64,000 nt of DNA from contig CATLOT010000012.1 in the NCBI GenBank assembly GCA_950054155.1, positions 28,275 through 92,274 of the forward strand, written 5' to 3'. Position numbers and translations under genes: made by a program. The stretch's first letter is position 1, and each line of letters begins with the position of its first letter. The stretch is from an uncultured Bacteriovoracaceae bacterium (GTDB taxonomy: Bacteria > Bdellovibrionota > Bacteriovoracia > Bacteriovoracales > Bacteriovoracaceae). The notes beneath the pieces were generated by a model that saw only the letters and a program-made list of their open reading frames with translations, did not search any database and was not told the DNA's origin. Below, in pieces: positions 43,300 to 51,636 of the stretch.

Positions 43300-44418
43300 A
43301 TGAAAAAATTAATATCGACCCTCCTTATTAGCTCTACTCTCACTTGTTTGGCAGCAGATCCCGCGACCATTCTAGAAGAGATGTCTCTCACTGAAAAAAT
43401 TGGCCAAATGTTACTGGTAGGTTTTCGGGGTCAGAGTGTAAGCAGCAGGCATGAAATCGTTCGTGACATTCAAAAGTATAAGATTGGAAGCGTGATTCTC
43501 TTTGAATACGATGCGCTTAAGAAGACCCGCGCACGCAATATTGGCTCCCCTTCTCAACTCAGAAAGCTTACTGCTGACTTACAAGCATATGCGCAGATTC
43601 CTTTATTCATTAGTATTGATGAAGAAGGTGGTCTCGTTTCACGCCTTAAAAGTCGTTATGGCTTTAAGACGTTTCCCTCTCAAGCTAAGGTTGCTTCTAA
43701 AGGTGACCTTTCTTATACCTACGATAATGCTTTAGGGCTTTCCTCACAGCTTTCAGAGCATGGGGTGAATATGAACTTCGCCCCTGTTGTTGATGTTAAT
43801 GTAAACCCTAAAAATCCAATTATTGGTAAACTTGGGCGAAGCTTTTCTCAGGATGCCGAGAGAGTAACTGATCATGCTCGTGAAGTTATTCATGCTCATC
43901 GAGATAATCAGGTTGCTACAGCACTCAAGCATTTTCCTGGTCATGGCTCTTCAACTAAAGATAGTCACCTCTCCCTTGTCGACGTTACAAAAACATGGAG
44001 TCAAAAAGAACTCATTCCTTTTACGACGCTAAGTCGCGAAGACAATGTTGATATGATCATGACTGCCCATGTTTTCAATCGTCGTCTTGATCGTCAGTAT
44101 CCTGCGACACTATCTTCAAAGATTATTGGAAGTCTTTTAAGGGAGAAAATAGGCTTCAATGGCGTAGTGATCAGTGATGACATGAATATGAAGGCGATCG
44201 CAAATCACTACTCTCTAGATACTGCGGTTGAGCTTGCGATTAAAGCTGGTGTTGATATTCTACTCTTTGGTAATAATATCGATTACGACAAAAATATCGC
44301 TAAGAAAGTTCATAAAATTGTTAAGGGACTCATTCGACAAGGAAAGCTCTCTGAGGAGAGGCTTGATCAATCGGTAATGCGTATTCTTAAGTTGAAAGAA
44401 AAGCGTAGCCTACTTTAA
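43300..44418 (+). CDS. nagZ: periplasmic GH3 beta-N-acetylhexosaminidase
   Basis: The signal peptide (residues 1-18) precedes a GH3 barrel: EKIGQMLLVGF at the N-terminus, SIDEEGGLVSRL, the NMNFAPVVDVNVNPKNPIIGKLGRSFS segment, ALKHFPGHGSSTKDSH (the NagZ His/Asp loop acid-base dyad) and the nucleophile Asp in VISDDMNMKAI. NagZ removes GlcNAc from peptidoglycan fragments. Most NagZ are cytoplasmic, so a secreted version may act on peptidoglycan in the envelope or on prey walls. The symbol is by family only. Confidence 0.88.
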   Translation: MKKLISTLLISSTLTCLAADPATILEEMSLTEKIGQMLLVGFRGQSVSSRHEIVRDIQKYKIGSVILFEYDALKKTRARNIGSPSQLRKLTADLQAYAQIPLFISIDEEGGLVSRLKSRYGFKTFPSQAKVASKGDLSYTYDNALGLSSQLSEHGVNMNFAPVVDVNVNPKNPIIGKLGRSFSQDAERVTDHAREVIHAHRDNQVATALKHFPGHGSSTKDSHLSLVDVTKTWSQKELIPFTTLSREDNVDMIMTAHVFNRRLDRQYPATLSSKIIGSLLREKIGFNGVVISDDMNMKAIANHYSLDTAVELAIKAGVDILLFGNNIDYDKNIAKKVHKIVKGLIRQGKLSEERLDQSVMRILKLKEKRSLL

Positions 44419-44568
44419 GAGGGTCGCCTCTTTGATAAGCAACAAAGGGCGTGAGGGTGACTTGGTGTTTGCTACGATTGAAGAGCTGCTGTTGGAAGAA
44501 TTCTAAGTGATTGAAACTTAAACCGTTCCTCATATTATTCTCAAAAAAGTTAAGGGACTGCAAAAATA

Positions 44569-44584
44569 GTTTGACGACTCAAAC
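44569..44584. promoter_or_regulatory. operator-like palindrome, copy 1
   Basis: GTTTGA-N4-TCAAAC, a perfect inverted repeat. It overlaps the -35 hexamer and part of the spacer of the candidate small-RNA promoter, so a bound repressor would block it. The same sequence with different N4 occurs at 44694 and 47367. Confidence 0.75.
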
Positions 44585-44599
44585 TAATATACATAGAAT
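44571..44599 (+). promoter_or_regulatory. sigma-70-type promoter of candidate small RNA
   Basis: TTGACG at 44571-44576, a 17-bp spacer and TAGAAT at 44594-44599, each hexamer matching 5 of 6 consensus positions. The predicted start is near 44606. The -35 region lies inside operator copy 1. Confidence 0.7.
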
Positions 44600-44605
44600 A
44601 AAACT

Positions 44606-44677
44606 CAATCATCTCTGGTTCTTTAAGTAGTATTGTGCCACCTAAAGGAGCCTCTTACCTCGGGAGGCTCCTTTTTT
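44606..44677 (+). ncRNA. candidate small RNA of about 72 nt
   Basis: A promoter at the right distance and a strong terminator (11-bp stem AAAGGAGCCTC with GAGGCTCCTTT, 44644-44674, then six T) bracket a stretch with no ORF. The RNA would be about 72 nt, with an unpaired 5' part that could pair with mRNA. It is placed upstream of the hydroxylase gene and is under a palindrome shared with the di-heme/imelysin block, so metal-stress regulation is plausible. No family is recognised. The gap 44419-44752 holds this plus operator copy 2. Confidence 0.55.
44644..44677 (+). terminator. rho-independent terminator of candidate small RNA
   Basis: An 11-bp perfect stem, 9-base loop and T6 tract. It ends the transcript started near 44606. 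The nearest upstream gene, nagZ, stops 225 bp earlier, so it could also end that transcript. Confidence 0.85.
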
Positions 44678-44693
44678 CAAAACCCTAGATTCT

Positions 44694-44723
44694 GTTTGAC
44701 TAATCAAACTTTAACGCGTTAAA
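44694..44723. promoter_or_regulatory. operator-like palindrome copy 2 plus adjacent palindrome
   Basis: GTTTGA-N4-TCAAAC at 44694-44709 is followed directly by a perfect palindrome TTTAACGCGTTAAA at 44710-44723. Together they occupy the region 30-60 bases before the hydroxylase start, where they would control its promoter. Confidence 0.7.
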
Positions 44724-44752
44724 CAAGACCTACCGAAAGTCAGGAGCAAAAC

Positions 44753-45688
44753 TTGTTTTACCAGTTCATTATGAACTCCCTTTCAATGCCTTTAAACCCC
44801 TCTCAGAGGATTTTTTGGCCCTTTCTTATCAGTAGCGCGCTGGTCGCATTATTATTAGGTTATAAAGAAAGATGGCGCGAGCTTCTTCATCCCAGTTCCC
44901 TCATGGACTTTAAGATCATGGGTCTTAACCTTGTTCTTAAGGCCTTTGTTTTTCCCCTCATTCTCTTTTCAAGTTTTAGCGTCTCTGTCGGTGCTTTAAG
45001 AGTGATCAGGAGGTGGGTTGATATCACTCCAGCAGCCGATGCCAGCCCTTGGGTACAAAGCTTAACAGCGACTCTCATTGCTTTTATTCTCAATGACTTC
45101 CTCCGTTTTCTTCATCACTACTTAATGCACAGAACGCCCTTATTAAGATTACTACACCGTACTCATCATAGTGCTCTTGTTCTCACTCCTTTTACTCTCT
45201 TTCGTGCCCACCCCCTTGAGTCTTTGATTGCTGGGGCCCGAAATATCATTTCTCTTGGTCTAACCTTTGCTCTTTATTCTTTTCTCTTTGGAAAGGTCAT
45301 TAATATTTATGACTTTCTTGGAGTTAATATTTTTGGATTCTTATTTAATGCAACTTTAAGCAATCTTCGCCATAGCCCCGTACCTATTAGCTTTGGCCTT
45401 TTAGAATATATCTTTATCTCGCCGCGTATGCATCAGATCCATCACTCAAGTGATCCTCGTCATTGGAATAAGAACTACGGGGTCGCGCTCTCTCTTTGGG
45501 ATCAATTGGTGGGAAGCTTTTATCGGCCAACTCAAAGAGAAGCACAGTCTCTCTCCTTTGGTCTCCATCAAGAACAAACAAGTGAAACCTATAAAGAGGC
45601 GACAACCTGGACAGGAACTCTTGTGCCTCAACTTAAAAATAAAAAGGATGAAATCTATGAAGATCTTAGCTCTTATTCTCTTCAGTAG
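44753..45688 (+). CDS. sterol desaturase/fatty acid hydroxylase-family membrane enzyme
   Basis: TTG at 44753 follows AGGAG 8 bp upstream. The protein has about five hydrophobic segments and the diiron His clusters of the family: H121-H122 with H126 (HHYLMH), H135, H138-H139 (HRTHH) and the late HQIHH. The family uses O2 and two irons to hydroxylate or desaturate membrane lipids. Iron need fits control by the shared palindrome. The 3' end overlaps the next gene by 32 bp. Confidence 0.9.
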   Translation: MFYQFIMNSLSMPLNPSQRIFWPFLISSALVALLLGYKERWRELLHPSSLMDFKIMGLNLVLKAFVFPLILFSSFSVSVGALRVIRRWVDITPAADASPWVQSLTATLIAFILNDFLRFLHHYLMHRTPLLRLLHRTHHSALVLTPFTLFRAHPLESLIAGARNIISLGLTFALYSFLFGKVINIYDFLGVNIFGFLFNATLSNLRHSPVPISFGLLEYIFISPRMHQIHHSSDPRHWNKNYGVALSLWDQLVGSFYRPTQREAQSLSFGLHQEQTSETYKEATTWTGTLVPQLKNKKDEIYEDLSSYSLQ

Positions 45689-45962
45689 CTCAGTATTCGC
45701 TGCGAGTGACCTTGTAAAGGAATTCACTCGTCGTCGTAAAACAGTTCACACGGCTCAAACGCGTGAGGTTTTTATTGTGCTTCGTGGTTTTGATAAAAGA
45801 CCAGAAGATATTAGAGAACTCGAAATGCTTAATGACCGCGGGAAATTTGCGGTGAAATTTAACAATGACGATGTTTGTTTTGGAGATACGGAGACGGTCT
45901 CGATTGAATGCTACAATGCCATTGGTTTTCGTACTCTCTTCGCTGCTGGTGACACTGACTAG
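45657..45962 (+). CDS. small secreted protein of unknown function
   Basis: The ATG at 45657 with AAGGA upstream opens a 101-residue protein with a clear signal peptide (MKILALILFSSSVFAASD). The open frame extends upstream within the hydroxylase gene, but that part is a shadow frame. The mature part of about 85 residues has two Cys (about 70 and 80) that could form a disulfide. Transcribed with the hydroxylase (32 bp overlap). No family recognised. Confidence 0.65.
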   Translation: MKILALILFSSSVFAASDLVKEFTRRRKTVHTAQTREVFIVLRGFDKRPEDIRELEMLNDRGKFAVKFNNDDVCFGDTETVSIECYNAIGFRTLFAAGDTD

Positions 45963-46010
45963 GTTGAGTGAAGGGTTTTTTTAATGCTTATATAGATTAG
46001 AAGATTGGTA

Positions 46011-47315
46011 TCAATAACCCCATTGGCGGTGAAAGCGATAGTCGAGAAGTCCCCTTTTGAGAAAGCTAATGAGGTCTTTCTTCTCCTCTTCTGTGAGGTT
46101 GATTCCCCTGCGCACTTCACCGATTGATATGAGGTTTACGCGCAGTTTATTTCGTCTTGCATCCCGATCGATAACGAAATTTTGTGCAGGGTACATACTA
46201 AGGTCAGCACCCGTTAAGTCATAATTTTCTATGGAAAGGCTCGGGTCATTGTAGTGGTCGATCACATCTTCAAGAGTGCGCAGAGATCCGTTATGCATGT
46301 AGGGAGAGGTAAGAGCAACATTGCGAAGGGCAGGTGTTCTAAATTTAAAGAGATCGCTTTTCACACCTGTAACTTCAAATCGGCCTTGATCATAGGGCTC
46401 AGGGTAGCCCTCCGGAGTGAGTTGAGGGGTTGCCACTGTTTTAAACTCAAAATTAGAAAGGTGGCGGCCGTTGTGGCATTTGATGCATTTTCCTCGACCG
46501 GCAAAAACAATGAGTCCACGCTTTTCACTGGGCTTAAGCGCACTCGAGTCTCCCTTGAGGTAGCGGTCGTAGGGAGTGTCAACAAGAGTAAAGCTATCTT
46601 TAAGGAAGCTCCCCAACGCTTCACCAACATGTCCAATGTTGAAGTTCGTTTCACCAGGGTAGGCTTTCTTAAATTGCGCCATATAGCGATCAGAACGAGG
46701 ATTATTTTTTAAGAGTCGCTTAAGAACTTCCTGCCAGGCCCCAAGATTTCCTTTGGCGTCAGCAATAGGGTTACCCGAGGTGCCTCTCATTTCAAGGTGG
46801 TTGGCAATTGGAAAAATCGTCTGGGCTGCGAGGGCACTTGTCATGACTTTTGTGATGTCTTCTCTTTTGGGATTATCTCCGTTAAGAGCTGGCTCAGGAG
46901 TCGTAAAAACTTTTGATTCTTTGTCGTAATGAACTCGTCCATCCCAAAACATAAAGGGTATATCATCGTAGCCGAGGTTAAAGACAGGAGGGCTATTCCT
47001 CTTGGTAATATTTGGTGTGATATCTGGGTTCGTCTGGGCCTCAACTCCTAGGGAGAAGGCGATTCCGTCTGTTGTTCCAAGGCGTGGGTGATGACAATCG
47101 GCACAGCTCTTACTCTCTGGGCCACTTAAAAGCTTGTTGCTAAAAAGCATAGCCCCAAGTCTTGTGAGGTCCTTGGGTGAGCGCGCAGGAGTGTCGAGGG
47201 GCTTAAGATCATTCTTAATAATAATCTCTCGCAGCGCCTCATCTAAATCCGATTGGGCGATTGATGGATTTAAGAAATTAAATAAGAGAAGGACTTTTAA
47301 AAAGTTTTTCAACAT
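46011..47315 (-). CDS. di-heme cytochrome c peroxidase/MauG-family protein
   Basis: The ATG at 47315 gives a good signal peptide (MLKNFLKVLLLFNFLNPSIAQ) with GGAG upstream; the open frame runs 15 codons further. Two CxxCH heme sites are present, CADCH and CIKCH, about 206 residues apart, plus the RTPALRNVALTSPYMHNGSLRTLEDVIDHY block typical of the CcpA/MauG family. It reduces peroxide or oxidises protein side chains in the periplasm. It is divergent from the imelysin gene, with a palindrome between them. Confidence 0.92.
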   Translation of the reverse strand: MLKNFLKVLLLFNFLNPSIAQSDLDEALREIIIKNDLKPLDTPARSPKDLTRLGAMLFSNKLLSGPESKSCADCHHPRLGTTDGIAFSLGVEAQTNPDITPNITKRNSPPVFNLGYDDIPFMFWDGRVHYDKESKVFTTPEPALNGDNPKREDITKVMTSALAAQTIFPIANHLEMRGTSGNPIADAKGNLGAWQEVLKRLLKNNPRSDRYMAQFKKAYPGETNFNIGHVGEALGSFLKDSFTLVDTPYDRYLKGDSSALKPSEKRGLIVFAGRGKCIKCHNGRHLSNFEFKTVATPQLTPEGYPEPYDQGRFEVTGVKSDLFKFRTPALRNVALTSPYMHNGSLRTLEDVIDHYNDPSLSIENYDLTGADLSMYPAQNFVIDRDARRNKLRVNLISIGEVRRGINLTEEEKKDLISFLKRGLLDYRFHRQWGY

Positions 47316-47366
47316 TTCTCCAATTGGGACTTGATAAACGCCTGTGGTTTGGATATTCATACCTCA

Positions 47367-47382
47367 GTTTGAACAATCAAAC
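47367..47382. promoter_or_regulatory. operator-like palindrome, copy 3
   Basis: GTTTGA-N4-TCAAAC, the same palindrome as at 44569 and 44694, lies between the divergent peroxidase and imelysin genes, 52 bases upstream of the peroxidase ATG at 47315 and 47 bases upstream of the imelysin ATG. It can control both. Confidence 0.75.
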
Positions 47383-47428
47383 AATGATGTTTTCGACTCA
47401 TTTATTTCATTAAAATATAGGAGAAAGT

Positions 47429-48679
47429 ATGAAAGTGAAAAGCCTGATTTCTATCAGTTTTCTTATGGCCCAAGGGCTTATGGCCCACCCTGTTCCTCTA
47501 AAGAGAAATCTCTCTCTTGAGAAGGAAGTTGTTAAAACTTATGCCAAAATTGCTTATGCCAACTATAGAGATTCTCTCGCAGGTGCTGAGATCTTAGAGA
47601 AGAACCTTGCGGCCTTTACTGCAGCAGCAGAAAGTGGTGCTTCACAAGCTGATCTTGACGCCCTTTTTGAGACTTCAAAGCTTGCATGGACTTATCAAGC
47701 TCGTCTTCCTTATGGACAGTCTGAGATCTTCCGTTTCTACAATGGTCCTGTCGATTTTGAACCAATCAACGACGGTGTTGACACTTATTTAGAGACCATT
47801 GGTTTTGAAGGTGTTGAAGGTCTGATGAACGCATGGCCCCTTGATGAAGCTTATATTGATTATGTTCAAGGTGATGCTAACGCTGGGATTATCAATGATC
47901 GTTCTATTGAAATTTCACGTGAGCAAATCGAACTTCTTAATGAGAGAGACGGAGAGAAGAATATTTCTGCTGGTTTTCACGCCATTGAATTTCTTCTCTG
48001 GGGTCAAGACTTCAATACAGATGGTCCAGGAATGAGACCTGTAAAAGACTTCACTGTTGAGAAAAACGCTGATCGTCGCCGCCTCTACCTCAACACTCTT
48101 GGAAGCACACTTGTTTCTCACCTTAAAAAAGTAACGGATCAGTGGACACCACAGTCTGAAAATTTTAGAGAAGAACTTGAAGGTCTTGATACTCATAAAG
48201 TTCTTGAGTCTCTCTTCGTTTCAATGACTTCAATGGCCGGTGATGAACTGAAAAGTGAAAGAATTGAAAATGCACTTCTCCTTGAAGATCAAGAAGAAGA
48301 GCACAGCTGTTTTTCTGATACAACTGTTAATGATATCTATACTAACTACCTTGGTGTTAAGAATATTTACCTTGGTCAATACACAGCCTTTAACTTTGCT
48401 GAAAAAGTAAGCGGAGCAAGCGTTAGTGACCTCGTTGCTGAACTTAATCCTGCTCTTGATAAGAGAATTCGTGAAGCTTTTCTTGAAGTTGAAAAAACGA
48501 TTGCTCCTTTCTACGGAGTCAATGCTCAAAACCTAGGTCTTGGAAGAAATCAAATCGCTCTTAACTTCGACGTTGCGATTACTTCTGAGCAAGATAGTGT
48601 TCAAGCAATGATTGATACTCTTGATGTTCTTGATGGAGCTCTTAGAGATGCTGCTCAAGAATTGGGGATTAGATTATAA
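47429..48679 (+). CDS. imelysin-family iron-regulated periplasmic protein
   Basis: A signal peptide (residues 1-19) precedes the imelysin fold. The metal-related GxHxxE motif is FHAIEFLLWGQD with H184 and E187, preceded by YGQSEIFRFYNGPVDFEPIN, and the second imelysin repeat is in the C-terminal half. Imelysin proteins are linked to iron uptake, often together with di-heme proteins such as the one that follows. A good AGGAG is 6 bp before the ATG. The stop overlaps the presumed start of the DUF1111 gene. Confidence 0.93.
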   Translation: MKVKSLISISFLMAQGLMAHPVPLKRNLSLEKEVVKTYAKIAYANYRDSLAGAEILEKNLAAFTAAAESGASQADLDALFETSKLAWTYQARLPYGQSEIFRFYNGPVDFEPINDGVDTYLETIGFEGVEGLMNAWPLDEAYIDYVQGDANAGIINDRSIEISREQIELLNERDGEKNISAGFHAIEFLLWGQDFNTDGPGMRPVKDFTVEKNADRRRLYLNTLGSTLVSHLKKVTDQWTPQSENFREELEGLDTHKVLESLFVSMTSMAGDELKSERIENALLLEDQEEEHSCFSDTTVNDIYTNYLGVKNIYLGQYTAFNFAEKVSGASVSDLVAELNPALDKRIREAFLEVEKTIAPFYGVNAQNLGLGRNQIALNFDVAITSEQDSVQAMIDTLDVLDGALRDAAQELGIRL

Positions 48680-49899
48680 GATCCTCACTCAAACTTTTCC
48701 TTGGTTTTGTCTTGGTGCTTTCCTTAGTGAAGGCCCAAGGCAGGACTCTTTCGGGAAGCTTCCCGAAAAACTTTGCTAAGCTTGATCCACGCTTAACAAA
48801 GAATGAGATGGCCCACCTTAAGGTGGGCTATTCTCTTTTTGCCAAGCCTTGGGTTCAGGCTCCAGCTTCGACAAAGAGAAGAGATGGATTAGGGCCTCAC
48901 TTCAATGCTGTTAGTTGCATGAGTTGCCACGCTGGGATGGGCCGAGGGGCACCTCCTCAGGTACTGCATGCAAATGATCCTAGTCTCGTTCTCAAGTCAA
49001 ATACTGACGACCTTTTCAATAAGTTCGGTGATCAAATCACTCCAAAGTCGTTACCGGGATTTCGCCCAGAAATGAACGTCAAGGTTCACTATGAAAAGGT
49101 CACAAGATATGGCTTTGACCTAATTAAGCCTATTTTTAAGAATGAAGAGGGAGAAGCTATTGCTGTAGGAACAAGGATCTCTCCTCACCTTGCGGGACTT
49201 GGGCTTTTGGAGGCAATTCCAGAAGAAGAAATTATTAAAAACTCTCTCTCCGGGGGAACTGTCTCTCGCTACCAGGGGCGGGTTGCACGCTTTGGTTGGA
49301 AGGCATCCCAAGAGGATCTTCGTCACCAGGTTGCCGCAGCTTTCTCAAAAGATATGGGTATCACAAGTAGTCTCTATCCCCATGAGCGGTGTGAATCTGG
49401 ATGCGCTGGTTATATGAGTGGAGCTGATGAAGAAGGTGTCGAAATTAGAGACGATCACCTTGAAATGGTTGTGACCCTGATGAGAGGGATTGAACCTCCA
49501 AAGCCTCTTCATAATGACAAAGAGATGATTGTGAAAGGACAGAAGGTTTTCAAAGAAATAAGCTGCCAAAGCTGTCATCGTATTTCTTATGATCTTAAAG
49601 AGTGGGGAACCATAGAACCCTATACGGACTTGCTTCTCCATGACATGGGAGAGGGGCTCGCTGATAAGGGGACACTTAATGGAGACATGAAAAAAATGTG
49701 GCGAACAGCACCTTTGTGGGGGCTGGGTTCTCAAAGATTAGTTAATGGCCACACTCGCCTTCTCCATGATGGGCGCGCTCGTAATGTCGAGGAAGCAATC
49801 CTTTGGCACGGTGGCGAAGCGACACCATCTGTAAGAAAATTCCTAAAATTAGAGGAAAAACAAAAGAAAACCTTACTTTCCTTCCTGAATAACCTGTAA
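48673..49899 (+). CDS. di-heme DUF1111-family protein, probable non-ATG start
   Basis: Two heme sites (CMSCH, and CQSCH near residue 300) and a long conserved N-terminal block (KNEMAHLKVGYSLFAKPWVQAPAST, DGLGPHFNAVSCMSCHAG) identify the COG3488/DUF1111 thiol oxidoreductase-like family. The first conventional start is TTG 48712, which would cut the signal peptide in half. Reading from ATT 48673 (or ATA 48676) gives a full signal peptide, (M)IRSSLKLFLGFVLVLSLVKA, overlapping the imelysin stop, with GGGG 5 bp upstream. I take the ATT/ATA start as more likely. It works beside imelysin in periplasmic iron handling. Confidence 0.88.
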   Translation: MIRSSLKLFLGFVLVLSLVKAQGRTLSGSFPKNFAKLDPRLTKNEMAHLKVGYSLFAKPWVQAPASTKRRDGLGPHFNAVSCMSCHAGMGRGAPPQVLHANDPSLVLKSNTDDLFNKFGDQITPKSLPGFRPEMNVKVHYEKVTRYGFDLIKPIFKNEEGEAIAVGTRISPHLAGLGLLEAIPEEEIIKNSLSGGTVSRYQGRVARFGWKASQEDLRHQVAAAFSKDMGITSSLYPHERCESGCAGYMSGADEEGVEIRDDHLEMVVTLMRGIEPPKPLHNDKEMIVKGQKVFKEISCQSCHRISYDLKEWGTIEPYTDLLLHDMGEGLADKGTLNGDMKKMWRTAPLWGLGSQRLVNGHTRLLHDGRARNVEEAILWHGGEATPSVRKFLKLEEKQKKTLLSFLNNL

Positions 49900-49994
49900 A
49901 GAAGCGCAGGCCCTAAAAAAGAATCTCTTTTTCTGGTAGGTTGAGCTCATCGGTCAAAATATGTGTTTGGAGATAGCACATCCTAGGAGAGAAT

Positions 49995-50624
49995 ATGTTG
50001 AGAAATACCCTAATTATTACAGCTCTTTTGTCTTTTACTGTTTCAGCTTTCGGCCAGTCTCGTTCAAGCGACATCAAAAAAATTGAGCGTTATGCCAATG
50101 AGATTCAAAGCCTTTCCCCTCGCTTTCTTCCTAAATTAAGTGACGCTGAAATCGCAAGCCTTAAAAATACACTAGAACAAGCACGAAACACTCTTCTCGG
50201 TCGTGGAGGAAGCACTCCTCCTCAGCGCGTTTGTCTTCATGATCCCTTTGGTGGTTCAGCCGTTGCTCAGAAAACGATTCAAGACGCAGCTCAAGACTAC
50301 CTTGGTATGTTTAAGTTTGATGCTGAAGATCATGCTCAAGAATGGATGGGGAAATACCCTTGTAGCCTCGCCCAAGATTATGCCGATAATGCTCAAGCCC
50401 TTTTTGAGACAGCGAGAGAAGTCTTTGATCTTTTTAAATTTGATGCTGAGAAGTTTGCCCTTGAAAATGTCGAAAAGCTTTGTGACAGCAAAAGTCTAAG
50501 AAAAACTGCACAAGGTTATTATGACCTCGGACGCTCTCGTGGTATGTTTTCTAATGAAGCAGAAGAATACGCCCAAACCCGAGTTGCCAAAGATGGTTTC
50601 TACACCTGTCAATTTGGAAAGTAA
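49995..50624 (+). CDS. secreted protein with three tandem helical repeats
   Basis: After a signal peptide (residues 1-20), the C-terminal part holds three related repeats of about 40 residues, each with an alanine/glutamine-rich helix, an F-K/S-x-D/E-A-E-x-(H/F)-A pattern and a closing Cys: QDAAQDYLGMFKFDAEDHAQEW, ETAREVFDLFKFDAEKFALENV, TAQGYYDLGRSRGMFSNEAEEYAQ. The Cys of each repeat could link neighbouring repeats. No family recalled. It is 22 bp upstream of the GPx gene, so they may share a transcript. Confidence 0.75.
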   Translation: MLRNTLIITALLSFTVSAFGQSRSSDIKKIERYANEIQSLSPRFLPKLSDAEIASLKNTLEQARNTLLGRGGSTPPQRVCLHDPFGGSAVAQKTIQDAAQDYLGMFKFDAEDHAQEWMGKYPCSLAQDYADNAQALFETAREVFDLFKFDAEKFALENVEKLCDSKSLRKTAQGYYDLGRSRGMFSNEAEEYAQTRVAKDGFYTCQFGK

Positions 50625-50646
50625 GCGTCCTAAAAAAGGATGAATT

Positions 50647-51165
50647 GTGAAAGGACTACTTTTAACTTTAAGCCTCGTGCTCTCTCTTTCAACTTTTGGT
50701 AACGACCTCTACGGAATCACCCTCAAGCAAACTGATGGAAAAGAGCTTAAACTCTCAAGTCTTAAAGGAAAAGCAGTCCTTTTTGTTAATGTGGCCACTC
50801 GTTGTGGTTATACCGGCCAGCTCGATGACCTTGAAAAACTTCATCAAAAATACAAAACAAAGAAGTTTACCGTTGTTGGTATTCCTTCAAATGACTTCAA
50901 AGGTCAGACCCCTGAAGGAAATGAAGAAGTCGCAAAGTTTTGTCGTCTTAAATATGGCGTCACTTTTCCCTTAACGGAAAAAGCTCATGTTAAGGGTGAC
51001 AAAAAAATTGATCTTATAAAAATTCTTCAAAAAGATGAGCATGACATCAAATGGAACTTTGAAAAATTCCTTGTTAATGCAAATGGTGATGTTGTCGCTC
51101 GTTTTGGAAGTGGCGTCGAGCCCCTTTCAAAAGAAGTCACCTCAAAAATAGAGTCTATTCTTTAA
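50647..51165 (+). CDS. glutathione peroxidase-like periplasmic enzyme
   Basis: A GTG start with AAGGA upstream gives a signal peptide (residues 1-18), then the GPx fold: VNVATRCGYTGQ with the peroxidatic Cys53 (no selenocysteine), GIPSNDFKGQTPE with the conserved Gln, and WNFEKFLVN with the conserved Trp and Asn. The tetrad is complete. The enzyme reduces peroxides, using thioredoxin or a similar donor since a resolving Cys may be C94. The signal peptide places it outside the cytoplasm. Confidence 0.92.
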   Translation: MKGLLLTLSLVLSLSTFGNDLYGITLKQTDGKELKLSSLKGKAVLFVNVATRCGYTGQLDDLEKLHQKYKTKKFTVVGIPSNDFKGQTPEGNEEVAKFCRLKYGVTFPLTEKAHVKGDKKIDLIKILQKDEHDIKWNFEKFLVNANGDVVARFGSGVEPLSKEVTSKIESIL

Positions 51166-51587
51166 GAGCTAAAACCTCTTACCGTATCGAGATCAAGGCC
51201 TTGGTCTTGGAAGTGTTCCCCTAGGAACACTTCTTTAATTTGAAGCCTGCCTTCATGAGCGACACCGCAGCGAATATCTTTGAGTTTAATAAAGGAGAAG
51301 TTCTGGTAGTTGAATTTGTTGAGGGTAATCTTCTTCTTGCCCCCAAAAGCACTATCAAGTAAGCCTGAGGCAATCGTGTCTTCCTGGGGATTATTGAAGT
51401 CAATATAGGCCTGTGCTTCTTTAAGCGTATCGAGAGATACTTTTTCAAAGGTTAAAGGATTATTCTTTAGCGTAAATCCGTAGGGACAGTGGAGGCAATT
51501 GGTCTTGCAGCAAGACCCTCGATTTTTAAGGAATTTAGAGGTATTAACATTTCTACCCTCTTCGTTTGTATAAAATAGATCACTCAT
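51162..51587 (-). CDS. DUF5522-like Cys-rich protein with extra domain
   Basis: The first 40 residues contain the metal-site pattern CCKTNCLHCPYGF (four Cys) seen in DUF5522-type small proteins. A further about 95 residues form a mixed alpha/beta domain (TFEKVSLDTLKEAQAYIDF, KDIRCGVAHEGR) that I do not recognise. It is soluble, with no signal. The stop overlaps the GPx stop by 4 bp tail to tail. Binding of Fe-S or zinc is possible. Confidence 0.7.
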   Translation of the reverse strand: MSDLFYTNEEGRNVNTSKFLKNRGSCCKTNCLHCPYGFTLKNNPLTFEKVSLDTLKEAQAYIDFNNPQEDTIASGLLDSAFGGKKKITLNKFNYQNFSFIKLKDIRCGVAHEGRLQIKEVFLGEHFQDQGLDLDTVRGFSS

Positions 51588-51636
51588 ATCTTGCTTCTGG
51601 TTTTCTTAGTGTGGCATTATAGGAGAAAGGACATCT

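Noticed and set aside
44569..44584. palindrome as an FNR/Crp site
   Set aside because: Half-sites TTGA and TCAA are 4 bases apart here, while FNR-type sites have 6; the extra conserved G/C at the ends also differ.
45450..45656. 5' extension of the small secreted protein gene
   Set aside because: It lies within the hydroxylase coding sequence in another frame, while a good ribosome-binding site, ATG and signal peptide are at 45657.
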